From CAYRUP01 sp964578975 (GTDB taxonomy: Bacteria > Pseudomonadota > Gammaproteobacteria > DSM-16500), in contig CAZOFA010000012.1 of the NCBI GenBank assembly GCA_964578975.1, positions 1 through 39,246 of the forward strand: a stretch of 39,246 nucleotides of DNA, in the 5' to 3' direction. A program made the position numbers and the translations under genes. The notes under the pieces were generated by a model. The model was given only the letters and a program-made list of their open reading frames with translations. It searched no databases and was not told the origin of the DNA. Each line of letters opens with the position of its first letter. Position 1 is the first letter of the stretch. Below, piece after piece: positions 25,543 through 33,906 of this stretch.

Positions 25543-25551
25543 TGCTATAAT
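25543..25551 (+). promoter_or_regulatory. Candidate extended -10 promoter of the TPR gene
   Basis: TGCTATAAT, a perfect extended -10 (TG, one base, TATAAT), starts right after the formyltransferase stop and 35 bp before the ATG at 25586. No clear -35 is seen. It suggests transcription apart from the arn genes. Confidence 0.5.
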
Positions 25552-25585
25552 TGTAGGTGTCTCCTTCAAACATTAGAGAAGGATT

Positions 25586-27094
25586 ATGCCAACTCCCTTG
25601 AATAAACAGCTTACCGAAAATGAAATGGTCGAGGTTGTTTATGATCGTTTAAAAGCCCGAGAATTTTTGGAAGCGTTAGATGCTATTCAAGATTGCTTAG
25701 AGCAATACCCAAATAGTAAAGCGGCTCGCCACGTTCTTAGCGAGAAACTTCCTTTCGTCCCTGGTCTTCTGCTCGCGTCAAGTGAGTTTGCTCACGCCAT
25801 GGAAAACTATGCTAAATCTAAGCAAGCATTTGCATTCATTCGTGACAACCAAGAATTAAATGATGAGATGCGTTCTGTACTGTGTAAACGAGCCTGGTGG
25901 CTCTATATTTTTGGAAAAAACAAAAAGGAAGGAGCGTTTGCTATTTACAATCAAGTCATTTCCTCCAATCCCAACGATGTTGAAGCACTATGCGGAATTG
26001 GAAAATATTGGTTTGATAAAAAAGAATGGATTCAAGCAGGAAAATATTTTGAAGCCGCATTAGAAAAAAAACCGGAAGATAAAACAATTGCGCAGAGTTT
26101 GCGTGACGCGCTTCGCGAATTAGGTCAATATGAAAAAAGTAAAATTCTTGCTCAGCAACTTGATTTAAGCCAACAACGATGGGAAAAAATCATTTCCAAT
26201 CTTTGTGACGTTTCAGAAGAAAAATCAATGCCAAAAAAATTAGCGCCATTTAGCGCTTATCATCCCCGTGATCCGGAATTAATTTTATCTGCGCTGGTTG
26301 AATTTTTTGAAGAAAATCCCAAAAAAAATCTTGCGGCCTACATTCAAAAAATTCAATTAATACCCGAGTTAGTTTGTTACATTGCAGGCAATTTACCTAA
26401 AAAACATCATCAAGAAAATGTAATACGGATCAAACCTGAGGCATTCGTTGCAGTATTAAAAGAAATATGTCCGCCATCCAAAGTAATGCGCGCATTTCGG
26501 ACGAGAAGAAATGTGCCCTCTGAAACGATTGCCGAGAAAGAGAGTAAGGATTTAATCATCGAGCTTTATGATAGTGCGATGTCTTATGAACGCGAAAAAG
26601 GAAGTGCATTTGTATCACTCGATAAAAGTGGTATGACTCGGGGAAATATCTTGATAAGACAATTAGGACGAATTGTTATTCATCCTGCGCTCAAAGATCC
26701 CACGCTGCAAAAACCTGACAATATGAATTTAATTGTTGATACCCTGTCAGAATTTTTAAAAGAACATCCTGGAGGAAAATCTTTATATACGGAAATTTTT
26801 ACTAAACTTTTTACATCAGAATCTTTCATGGCTTGTTTGAAAAAAAGAGGTATGGCTCCGAAAAGCGCCCAAGAGATTGGGACATCATTAATCACTATGC
26901 CTACTCAAGCACAAACTGCACCAACACTTCCTGCTGAGACAAAAAGCGCTGCACCAGAACTGATAAGGACTGCTTCAGAACAATATTTTTTTAAACCTGA
27001 TACGTTGTATTTAGGTTCAAATCCAACTCAGCAACCGCATCCACCCATTGCTAAAACGCCCTCACGCTCACGTTCTTCTAGTAAAGGGGATTGA
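25586..27094 (+). CDS. TPR-repeat protein of unknown function; possible Dot/Icm substrate
   Basis: The 502-residue protein has AGAAGGA before its ATG and no signal peptide. TPR-type helices are clear at about 100-195 (NPNDVEALCGIGKYWFDKKE, WIQAGKYFEAALEKKPED, ALRELGQYEKSKILAQQL). Two later segments look alike, about 229-265 (LILSALVEFFEENPKKN) and 378-417 (LIVDTLSEFLKEHPGGK), and may be a diverged internal repeat. The final 60 residues are Pro/Thr/Ser-rich and end in a basic Ser/Arg stretch (TPSRSRSSSKGD). This resembles the tails of the large genes near icmTS. I do not recognise the family; a substrate role is only a guess. It ends 5 bp from the convergent comF. Confidence 0.82.
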   Translation: MPTPLNKQLTENEMVEVVYDRLKAREFLEALDAIQDCLEQYPNSKAARHVLSEKLPFVPGLLLASSEFAHAMENYAKSKQAFAFIRDNQELNDEMRSVLCKRAWWLYIFGKNKKEGAFAIYNQVISSNPNDVEALCGIGKYWFDKKEWIQAGKYFEAALEKKPEDKTIAQSLRDALRELGQYEKSKILAQQLDLSQQRWEKIISNLCDVSEEKSMPKKLAPFSAYHPRDPELILSALVEFFEENPKKNLAAYIQKIQLIPELVCYIAGNLPKKHHQENVIRIKPEAFVAVLKEICPPSKVMRAFRTRRNVPSETIAEKESKDLIIELYDSAMSYEREKGSAFVSLDKSGMTRGNILIRQLGRIVIHPALKDPTLQKPDNMNLIVDTLSEFLKEHPGGKSLYTEIFTKLFTSESFMACLKKRGMAPKSAQEIGTSLITMPTQAQTAPTLPAETKSAAPELIRTASEQYFFKPDTLYLGSNPTQQPHPPIAKTPSRSRSSSKGD

Positions 27095-27099
27095 AGTCA

Positions 27100-27804
27100 T
27101 CACTTACCTGCACGTGCACAACACCAAACATCAATTTTGCCTGCGCCGTTTTGCTTCAATACACGGCAAAATTCATTCAGCGTATGACCCGTCGTCATGA
27201 CATCGTCCAGCACCGCAACATGTTGATTTTTTAAATCTTGCTGAATTAAAAATGCATGACGCATATTATGCTTACGCGTCTTTGCTGGAAGCGCGGTTTG
27301 AGCAATGGTATGCTTGCGTCGAGTGATATGGCGGGTGAGTATCGGTAAATCCAGAGTTTTTGCAATCGGACGGGCAATTTCCAGCGCTTGATTAAATCCG
27401 CGTTCTTTTAAACGTTTAGGATGAAGTGGGACGGGTATAATCACTGACGGTCGGGGTTTTTCTCGATACCAGTCGTGGATAATTTTATCGCGCATCCATT
27501 CTCCCAGTAATTGCGCATGCGCCAGTGCGCGATGAAATTTTAAATCGAGAATGAGTTTGGTGATGGGCGGGTGATAAGTAAATAATGCATGGGCGCAATC
27601 AAACATTGGCGCGACTTGCAAACATTGGCCGCAAATTTTATCTGCCTGCGGCAAATGATTGGCGCAACGCACACAGCCAATGTGTAAAATAGGTAAATCG
27701 TGCCAACAGGCATGACAGAGATTTTGTTCACGATGTGAGGGCATTTTGCAAAAAACGCAAGTGTAAGGGAAAAACCAATTAATCAATTTTTTAAAATAAT
27801 TCAT
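27100..27804 (-). CDS. comF: ComF-family phosphoribosyltransferase-like protein
   Basis: The 234-residue protein has an N-terminal zinc finger with four CxxC pairs (CVFC, CHAC, CVRC, CGQC) and a C-terminal phosphoribosyltransferase fold with the PRPP loop VAVLDDVMTTGHTL. ComF proteins are needed for DNA uptake in naturally competent bacteria. PVPLHPKRLKERGFNQALEIA and TRRKHTIAQTALPAKTRKHNMRHAF are standard. Its start codon is two bases from that of the divergent bioC, so any promoter must lie inside bioC. Confidence 0.94.
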   Translation of the reverse strand: MNYFKKLINWFFPYTCVFCKMPSHREQNLCHACWHDLPILHIGCVRCANHLPQADKICGQCLQVAPMFDCAHALFTYHPPITKLILDLKFHRALAHAQLLGEWMRDKIIHDWYREKPRPSVIIPVPLHPKRLKERGFNQALEIARPIAKTLDLPILTRHITRRKHTIAQTALPAKTRKHNMRHAFLIQQDLKNQHVAVLDDVMTTGHTLNEFCRVLKQNGAGKIDVWCCARAGK

Positions 27805-27806
27805 TT

Positions 27807-28607
27807 ATGTTCTCCAACGAAAAACTTGAAAATTTATTGAGCGCACGCGATCCAGCTGTTTATGCAGAATGTGCGGTGTTGCAACGATTAGTCGCAACTG
27901 AATTGTTGGCGCGGTTAGATTTTGTGACCTTGCAACCGCGTGTGATTGTGGATATGGGATGTGGTGTGGGGGATGTCAGTACATTGTTACGCACACGCTA
28001 TCGAGATGCAAATATCATGGCAGTCGATGCATCATTTGCCATGCTTTCTTATGCAAAACAACAGAAGAATGATGCTGATTGGTTGTGTGCGTCAGTGGAT
28101 CGCATACCTTTTGCTTCACACTCTGTTGATTTAATCGTGGCGAATTTATTATTACCTTGGTGCACAGATTTGCAAGCCGTTTGTGCGGAATGGCAACGCA
28201 TTTTACGTCCTGATGGTCTGTTAATGTTGACGATGCTCGGCCCTGATACATTGCGCGAATTACATCCTAGCACGCTTTTTTTCCCGCAATTGATGGATAT
28301 GCATAATCTTGGCGATCTATTAACACAGCAAAAATTTGCCCATCCGGTGTTGGAGGCGGATTATTTTACGTTGACATATCGCGACTCCAGACAATTATTT
28401 CATGAGTTACGTGCAACGAGTATGATGAGCGGTGATGGGGATAAAGTTCAACTGGAGAAAAATTCACAGAATGTATATCCGCTTACTTTCGAAGTGATTT
28501 TTGCCCATGCATTTGGCACATCATTCGACGCTCAGCATGTGGTAGATGAATCAGGCGAGGTGCGAATCCCGCTCTCCCATATTTTACGACAGAAAAAAGC
28601 ATTATAA
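27807..28607 (+). CDS. bioC: BioC-like malonyl-ACP O-methyltransferase
   Basis: This 266-residue class I SAM-dependent methyltransferase contains VIVDMGCGVGDVSTLLRTRY (the SAM-binding glycine loop), IMAVDASFAML, and VDLIVANLLLPWCTDLQAVCAEWQRILRPDGLLMLTMLGPDTLRELHP. The last block, with the FxTLGPDTLxEL-like element, is characteristic of BioC, which masks malonyl-ACP to start pimelate synthesis for biotin. No other biotin gene is in the window, but a comF neighbour is common for bio genes in gammaproteobacteria. A methyltransferase of different substrate is possible. Confidence 0.8.
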   Translation: MFSNEKLENLLSARDPAVYAECAVLQRLVATELLARLDFVTLQPRVIVDMGCGVGDVSTLLRTRYRDANIMAVDASFAMLSYAKQQKNDADWLCASVDRIPFASHSVDLIVANLLLPWCTDLQAVCAEWQRILRPDGLLMLTMLGPDTLRELHPSTLFFPQLMDMHNLGDLLTQQKFAHPVLEADYFTLTYRDSRQLFHELRATSMMSGDGDKVQLEKNSQNVYPLTFEVIFAHAFGTSFDAQHVVDESGEVRIPLSHILRQKKAL

Positions 28608-28608
28608 T
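28603..28608 (+). promoter_or_regulatory. Possible -10 element for the nag operon
   Basis: TATAAT overlaps the bioC stop codon and lies 28 bp before the GTG start of nagK. No convincing -35 is seen upstream, so the nag genes may instead be transcribed from bioC. Confidence 0.33.
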
Positions 28609-28635
28609 AACAAGATTGTCAGAGAGGAAAAAAAG

Positions 28636-29544
28636 GTGGCTCAATTGGTGAAGGATATTTTTATTGGTATCGATGGTGGCGCAACCAAATCAAAAGTGCG
28701 CGTCGAAAATGGTCTCGGTGAAGTCTTAGGACAAAGTGTCGGTGGTCCTGCCAATATCCGTATCTCAGTCGATAAATCATGGGAATCGATTTATCAGGCG
28801 CTTGAAGACGCATTAAAACCCGCTGAAATACGTTTGGAAGATAATCGCTATCATTTTCATCTGGGCTTAGGTTTGGCGGGCTGTGAAGTGACGCAGGCCG
28901 TCGATGAATTTTTATCGCGTCCGCATCCTTTCGCGAATATTTGTTTAACCTCGGATGCGCATGCGGCGTGTGTCGGTGCGCACAAAGGACACGATGGTGC
29001 GATTATCATCGTGGGCACGGGGGTCGTGGGATATCAAATTGAAAAACATCAAAACAGGCGCGTCGGTGGCTGGGGATTTCCGCATGATGATGAGGGCAGT
29101 GGTGCGTGGTTGGGGCTTGAAGCGGCGCGTTTGACATTTCAGTGGCGTGATCATCGCATCGAGAAATCACCATTAGTCGAAGATGTTTTTGCGTTTTTTG
29201 AAAATGACATAGAACGATTTACCACCTGGGCGAATCAAGCGAATTCCAGTGAATTTGCGCGCCTGGCACCATTTGTCATTAATCATAGCCAACAACAAGA
29301 AGTGTTAGCCGTGCGTTTAATGAAAAAAGCAGCGCAGGCCATTGATCGCGTCGCGACAGCATTATTTAAATTGCAAACGCGACACGATAATCATTTGCCG
29401 TGCAGTTTATTTGGTGGCATTGCTCCGTTTATGGAACCGTGGTTGAGCGAAGAATTACGTTCGATTCTCGTGCCGCGGCAAGCGGATGCAAATGTTGGCG
29501 CGATTATGATGATTCATGACTATATCAAACAGAGGCAAGTCTAA
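28636..29544 (+). CDS. nagK: BadF/BadG-family N-acetylglucosamine kinase
   Basis: I chose the GTG at 28636, eight bases after AGAGGA; a 30-residue longer ORF overlaps bioC and has no conserved residues before IFIGIDGGATKSKVRVENG. The 302-residue product is an ASKHA-fold sugar kinase: phosphate-1 motif GIDGGATKSKV, GLGLAGCEV, SDAHAACVGAHKGHDGAIIIVGTG, GWGFPHDDEGSGAWLG and SLFGGIAPFMEPWL. BadF-type kinases of this size next to nagA act on GlcNAc or GlcN. Its stop overlaps the next ATG by one base (TAATG). Confidence 0.87.
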   Translation: MAQLVKDIFIGIDGGATKSKVRVENGLGEVLGQSVGGPANIRISVDKSWESIYQALEDALKPAEIRLEDNRYHFHLGLGLAGCEVTQAVDEFLSRPHPFANICLTSDAHAACVGAHKGHDGAIIIVGTGVVGYQIEKHQNRRVGGWGFPHDDEGSGAWLGLEAARLTFQWRDHRIEKSPLVEDVFAFFENDIERFTTWANQANSSEFARLAPFVINHSQQQEVLAVRLMKKAAQAIDRVATALFKLQTRHDNHLPCSLFGGIAPFMEPWLSEELRSILVPRQADANVGAIMMIHDYIKQRQV

Positions 29545-30590
29545 TGCCAACCTTGTCACTCATGGAACAAGAAGCGCTTGAAGCACCGCGCGTGTTAGCC
29601 GCACAATTTCAGGCGAATCAAGTGTTGCTGACTGAGTTAGTCAAAAAAATCCGTGCGGCAGATATTAAAATTGCCGTGACGATTGCGCGCGGCAGTTCAG
29701 ATCACGCCGCCACGTTTGCGAAATATTTATTGGAAGCGCATGCAGGGATGATTGCAGCGTCAGCGGCTCCCTCTGTTTATACGTTGTATCAAAAAAAATT
29801 ACCGGTAAAAAATTGTTTGGTGATTGGCATTTCTCAATCGGGTGCGAGCCCTGATATTGCTGAAATGATGCAATCGATGCGTACCGCGGGTGCGCTCACG
29901 GTTGCATTTGTGAATGAAACCGATTCTGCATTAAGTCGCGCGGCAGAATTTGTCGTACCACTTTTAGCTGGAAAAGAACAAGCCGTTGCTGCAACTAAAT
30001 CATATTTAGCGACACTCGGTGCGCTCATCCATTTTGTCGCCTTGTTAACCGATGATAAAAAATTATTGCAAGTCTTATCTGAATTGCCGCTCAGTTTAGA
30101 ACGTGCGAGTCAAGAAAATTGGTCGCAGGTGATGAGTGAATATCAACAAGTGCATAACACATTTGTTGTCGGTCGAAGTTTTAGTTTTCCCATCGCACAA
30201 GAAGCTGCGTTAAAATTTAAAGAGACGACAAAAATTCATGCGGAAGCATTTAGTGGTGCGGAATTATTGCATGGGCCTTTTGCGTTAGTTGAAAAAAATT
30301 TTCCGTTGATGGTATTTGCGCAACAAGACGCGTCATTTATTGGCATACAAAATATTATGCAACGCGCGCTTGAATTAGGTGCGCGCGTGTTTCTTGCATC
30401 CCCGGGATTAAATACAAAAGGGTTATCAGAACAAGTGATGTCTTTATCGATGCCACCGTCACTGCATCCCATTTGCGATCCACTCATGATCATTCAAGCA
30501 TTTTATCGCATGATTGCACAATTAAGTTTGGCACGCGGCTTAAATCCTGATGCACCGTTCAATTTAACCAAGGTTACTAAAACATGGTAA
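29544..30590 (+). CDS. SIS-domain glucosamine-6-phosphate deaminase (NagB-II type)
   Basis: The 348-residue protein consists of two sugar-isomerase (SIS) domains without the glutaminase domain of GlmS. Motifs are IARGSSDHAATFAKYL, CLVIGISQSGASPDIAEMMQS, EQAVAATKSYLATLGAL, VVGRSFSFPIAQEAALKFKETTKIHAEAFSGAELLHGPFALV. Such GlmS-like SIS proteins in nag operons replace NagB and convert GlcN-6-P to fructose 6-phosphate plus ammonia. It starts one base inside the nagK stop, and its last seven bases overlap nagA, so the three genes are coupled. Confidence 0.88.
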   Translation: MPTLSLMEQEALEAPRVLAAQFQANQVLLTELVKKIRAADIKIAVTIARGSSDHAATFAKYLLEAHAGMIAASAAPSVYTLYQKKLPVKNCLVIGISQSGASPDIAEMMQSMRTAGALTVAFVNETDSALSRAAEFVVPLLAGKEQAVAATKSYLATLGALIHFVALLTDDKKLLQVLSELPLSLERASQENWSQVMSEYQQVHNTFVVGRSFSFPIAQEAALKFKETTKIHAEAFSGAELLHGPFALVEKNFPLMVFAQQDASFIGIQNIMQRALELGARVFLASPGLNTKGLSEQVMSLSMPPSLHPICDPLMIIQAFYRMIAQLSLARGLNPDAPFNLTKVTKTW

Positions 30591-31732
30591 TTATTTCTGG
30601 CCCTAAAATTTATGCTGAAGCGGGTGTCATTGAAAATGCAGCTTTGGTGATTAATGACGATAAAATTCACGCGATCGATACAGAAAAAAAATTTAAAGCA
30701 GACAAAATTTTTGAATTTCCCGCCAATTATCACCTGTTGCCCGGATTTATTGATGTGCATATTCATGGCGCAAATGGTAGCGATGTCATGGATGGTACGT
30801 TAGACGCATTAGAAAATATCAGTAAAACATTAGCACGCGAAGGAACGACTTCATTTCTTGCGACGACGATGACCGCAACGCCTGAAAAAATTGATGAGGT
30901 GCTTGAGAATATTTCTAATTACAAACAAGTTGATGGCGCTAAAATGTTAGGCGTGCATTTGGAAGGCCCATTTTTATCGCCACAAAAAATTGGTGCGCAG
31001 AGTCGAGAAAAAATTGTCGCGCCCAATATCGACCATGTAAAACGTTGGCAACAAAAATCAGGAAATTTAATAAAATTAGTGACACTCGCGCCCGAGCTTC
31101 CCAATAGCGATGCAGTGATTCACTACTTAACGTCACAACAAATTGTTGTGGCCATCGGACACAGTGATGCAACGTACGCGGAAACACTGAGCGCGATCGA
31201 GCACGGTTGCACGCACGTCACCCATTTGTTTAACGCGATGCGCGGCATTCATCAACGTGAACCAGGCACGGTCACAGCCGCATTGTTGTCAGAAAAAGTC
31301 ACGGCAGAATTAATTGTGGATGGTGAGCATCTTCATCCTGCCATTGTTCTGCTCGCATTAAAAATAAAAGGAACAGAAAAAATTATATTAGTGACTGACG
31401 CGATGCGTGCCAAATGTTTGTCGGATGGAATTTATGATTTAGGCGGACAAGAAGTTTCAGTCAAAAATTCAATTGCAACTTTATCCAATGGTACGCTCGC
31501 TGGCAGCACGTTAACGATGTTTGCAGCGATTAAAAATATGCTGCAATTTACTGACTGCAGCATGACTGATATCGTCAAATTTACCGCAGAAAACCCGGCA
31601 AAAATGTTGAATATTTTTCAACGTACCGGCAGTATTGCGAAAAATAAAGATGCGGATTTAGTCGTGCTAGATGATCAATTAAACGTGGTGTTAACAATTT
31701 CTCATGGCAAGATTATTTTTATAACTAGTTGA
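30584..31732 (+). CDS. nagA: N-acetylglucosamine-6-phosphate deacetylase
   Basis: This amidohydrolase of 382 residues removes acetate from GlcNAc-6-P. The metal and catalytic residues are visible: GFIDVHIHGANGSDVMD, HLEGPFLSP (Glu), AIGHSDATYAE (His), THLFNAMRGIHQREPG (His), and LVTDAMRAK (Asp). The C-terminal FTAENPAKML and the final ISHGKIIF strand are typical. Overlap with the SIS gene implies coupling. Together the three genes turn GlcNAc into fructose 6-phosphate, possibly from peptidoglycan recycling or host sugars. Part of its 3' end is repeated at 33279-33300. Confidence 0.95.
   Translation: MVIISGPKIYAEAGVIENAALVINDDKIHAIDTEKKFKADKIFEFPANYHLLPGFIDVHIHGANGSDVMDGTLDALENISKTLAREGTTSFLATTMTATPEKIDEVLENISNYKQVDGAKMLGVHLEGPFLSPQKIGAQSREKIVAPNIDHVKRWQQKSGNLIKLVTLAPELPNSDAVIHYLTSQQIVVAIGHSDATYAETLSAIEHGCTHVTHLFNAMRGIHQREPGTVTAALLSEKVTAELIVDGEHLHPAIVLLALKIKGTEKIILVTDAMRAKCLSDGIYDLGGQEVSVKNSIATLSNGTLAGSTLTMFAAIKNMLQFTDCSMTDIVKFTAENPAKMLNIFQRTGSIAKNKDADLVVLDDQLNVVLTISHGKIIFITS
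31697..31718 (+). repeat. 22-bp direct repeat, copy 1 (inside the nagA 3' end)
   Basis: This segment, coding for the ISHGKII strand of NagA, recurs at 33279-33300 with 21 of 22 identical bases (T to C at the eighth base, silent for His). The copies flank the gene at 31859-33241. Confidence 0.75.
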
Positions 31733-31791
31733 AATATTAATACAAATCAATAGATTAAGCCCTGATTTCATCCCTTTTGCCTATTTTGTCT

Positions 31792-31797
31792 TATAAT
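31792..31797 (+). promoter_or_regulatory. Candidate -10 element of the Ser-rich gene
   Basis: TATAAT lies 61 bp before the ATG at 31859. The -35 is poor (TTTCAT at 20 bp). The leader would be about 55 bases and ends in GGTGGGGTGGGG just before the start. Confidence 0.35.
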
Positions 31798-31858
31798 ATA
31801 AAGAGCACTGAATGATTTTTTGTTGATTTTCAATACATCAACCAAGGTGGGGTGGGGT

Positions 31859-33241
31859 ATGCAAGATAGAATTTCTCTTGAAGATTTTGAGCAGGCTGTG
31901 CAGGGTCTTGATACTGCGGATAATAAACACCACTGGGATACCATCCGCACTTTCATTGAGCAAAATGAAACCCCGCTTGGGGAAGATAAGAACAAAGAAG
32001 AAAAAGGGGGGCGTGAATGGTTGGTTGAGAAATTAAATAAGACCTATTCACCCAGTGGGCAAACTGCTTTAACCGCGGCAGTGCAAGCTTCCATGGATAA
32101 AGAAGATTCAACTGCGTTTACAGTCGTTGAAGCGATTATTAAAATTCCTGGCACGGTTAATGCTCCAAATGAAGAAGGAATAACTCCGTTGGAGCTGGCT
32201 GTGTCAAAGCAACATCCACATATACCAATGATTAAAACGCTTGAAACCGCGCGTGATCTTGTTATTCAAGAAGAATTACTTAAGAAGTTATTTAAAAAGA
32301 GAAATGAACAAACGTATGATTGGCCTAAAGATGTATTGAAGGCTGCGCAGGTGTTACGTACACACATGGCTAAACCTCAGATTCCCGTCGTTACTGCAGA
32401 GGAATTTCAACGCGAATTTGGTTTTTTTAAAACTTTCGGACCTAAAGCAGACCCAAACCATGTTAATGCTGCGAAAGAAACCATGAAAGCTTTTTGTTCT
32501 GTTTTCACAAATTTGGAAAATGCAGAGAGGATCAGTTGGCGTACGATAATTTCAAATTATGAAACAAGTCTCATAAAACAAGAAATTGATTTTTCGAGGA
32601 TGAAACCTATGGGAGATAACCCTCCAGAGAAAAGGCCAATACCCAATCTAGAAGTGGAAATGGCTTTAGTAGACATAAGACATAAATTTATCGGAGAACT
32701 CCTTGAACACATGCAATGGACTAAATTTTTATATCAGTGTGACCACACTATCGTGCCTGCTGGATTCACCCACCTCTCTGATATTAATGGTAATCTCACA
32801 TTTTATGAAGAAACTAACGTTACGCCGGAATCTGGACCTTCTGTCGCGAGTCCTTCTGTAAGCTCGAGTTCAAGTGTGACAAGTCCCAGTGCAAGCTCAA
32901 GTGTAAGTCCCTTGAGCACCGATACAAGTTCTCTTAGCCCTAGTTTGAGTTCAAGTAGCCAGGGAGGACTTCCCAGAACAACTTCAAACCTTAGTGAACT
33001 CACCGAACAGCGAAGAAAACTATCCCAATCCACAAACTTTCCTCGATCTACTTCTGCTATGTTTAGCCCATCAGAAAATCCAGAAGACAAAAGACAAGGG
33101 AGACCTAGAGAAAGAGCTGATAGCAACCTAGGGCGACAGTTAAGTCAACAAAGAGCTAAATCCAACAAAAAATATTCACCAGAGAGACCGGTTGACGGGA
33201 GGAATAGTTTGATGCGGAAATTTGGTGGTGGTGGAAAATAA
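31859..33241 (+). CDS. Protein with ankyrin-like part, Ser-rich linker and basic tail; candidate Dot/Icm substrate
   Basis: The ATG at 31859 is preceded by AAGGTGG and gives 460 residues; a TTG at 31820 would add 13. No signal peptide or membrane helix is visible. Residues about 63-130 resemble ankyrin repeats (SPSGQTALTAAVQASMDKED, NEEGITPLELAVSKQHPHIP). A helical middle (about 135-300) follows. Residues 325-368 are mostly Ser with Pro/Val, and 370-460 are basic and Ser/Arg-rich, ending LMRKFGGGGK. I do not know the family. The modular layout resembles translocated proteins of intracellular bacteria; function is unknown. It sits between nagA and a second copy of a nagA 3' end fragment. Confidence 0.82.
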   Translation: MQDRISLEDFEQAVQGLDTADNKHHWDTIRTFIEQNETPLGEDKNKEEKGGREWLVEKLNKTYSPSGQTALTAAVQASMDKEDSTAFTVVEAIIKIPGTVNAPNEEGITPLELAVSKQHPHIPMIKTLETARDLVIQEELLKKLFKKRNEQTYDWPKDVLKAAQVLRTHMAKPQIPVVTAEEFQREFGFFKTFGPKADPNHVNAAKETMKAFCSVFTNLENAERISWRTIISNYETSLIKQEIDFSRMKPMGDNPPEKRPIPNLEVEMALVDIRHKFIGELLEHMQWTKFLYQCDHTIVPAGFTHLSDINGNLTFYEETNVTPESGPSVASPSVSSSSSVTSPSASSSVSPLSTDTSSLSPSLSSSSQGGLPRTTSNLSELTEQRRKLSQSTNFPRSTSAMFSPSENPEDKRQGRPRERADSNLGRQLSQQRAKSNKKYSPERPVDGRNSLMRKFGGGGK

Positions 33242-33263
33242 TTTTGATACGAGTATCCGCTTC

Positions 33264-33302
33264 TCTGTCATCCTCGCGATTTCTCACGGCAAGATTATTT
33301 AT
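33264..33302 (+). pseudogene. Vestige of a nagA 3' end
   Basis: In the right frame this stretch reads SVILAISHGKIIY, against NVVLTISHGKIIF at the end of NagA 1.6 kb upstream. The core 22 bp (33279-33300) match at 21 positions and the protein similarity extends four residues further left. Nothing else of nagA is recognisable nearby. It overlaps the last codons of the minus-strand DUF1566-like gene only at its right edge. Confidence 0.55.
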
Positions 33303-33303
33303 T

Positions 33304-33906
33304 TTAAAAAGACCTAATCGCACGAACGCGATAGGGATACATCGCAGGTGAATTAGTCACATATCCTGTCCCAAAATGCACAGACCATGCAGTCGTGATA
33401 TTGGCGGGATAATGGTATTGTGAAGAACTCCAATATGGGAGTGATTCTGGCGCGTTACCTGGGCAACTTGGATTATTCCAAAAATTAACGAGATTAGATG
33501 ATTCAAAAAATAATGTGGCGAGTTCATCTTGCGCGGGAAGATACCATGCGGAACAGGTTGGACAAGTTGCAGCGGTGGTAAATTTTGCTGCCGCATCTGC
33601 GGCGGGCGATTCGACCGCTGCTAAAATGAGTTTGGTATTATCTGACCCACTGAAATACAAAGAAGATGTGTTGATCGTGGGTGCGTCTGAAAGCGTCCAG
33701 GCGAAATTATCATCTGCTACATCTACTAAAGCTGCAATTAAACCACGATGTCCCACGGGCGGATTGGATGCTTTATTCAGATAAAATACCACACCACCAC
33801 CGTAACAACTGCCGACCGGGTGGGCGGGTGCTGTTGAATCTAATTGAGTGGCGATGCAAACGGGCGCTAAAAATAATGAGAGTAATCCTGCGATTTTATG
33901 TTTCAT
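33304..33906 (-). CDS. Secreted DUF1566-like (Lcl C-terminal type) protein
   Basis: The ATG at 33904-33906 follows AAAGGAT and opens a signal peptide (MKHKIAGLLSLFLAPVCIA). The 200-residue product has the C-type-lectin-like pattern of DUF1566 proteins: GGGVVFYLN, WYLPAQDELATLFF, LPYWSSSQYHYPANITTAWSVHFGTGYVTN and YRVRAIRSF. The same fold occurs at the end of the Legionella collagen-like adhesin Lcl (recall). Cys at TCPTCSAW may pair. Probably exported to the surface or periplasm; ligand unknown. It is downstream of spoT, from which it is separated by a palindrome. Confidence 0.83.
   Translation of the reverse strand: MKHKIAGLLSLFLAPVCIATQLDSTAPAHPVGSCYGGGVVFYLNKASNPPVGHRGLIAALVDVADDNFAWTLSDAPTINTSSLYFSGSDNTKLILAAVESPAADAAAKFTTAATCPTCSAWYLPAQDELATLFFESSNLVNFWNNPSCPGNAPESLPYWSSSQYHYPANITTAWSVHFGTGYVTNSPAMYPYRVRAIRSF

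Noticed and set aside
28546..28635. Longer start for the GlcNAc kinase
   Set aside because: It overlaps bioC, adds 30 unconserved residues, and the GTG at 28636 has a good ribosome site.
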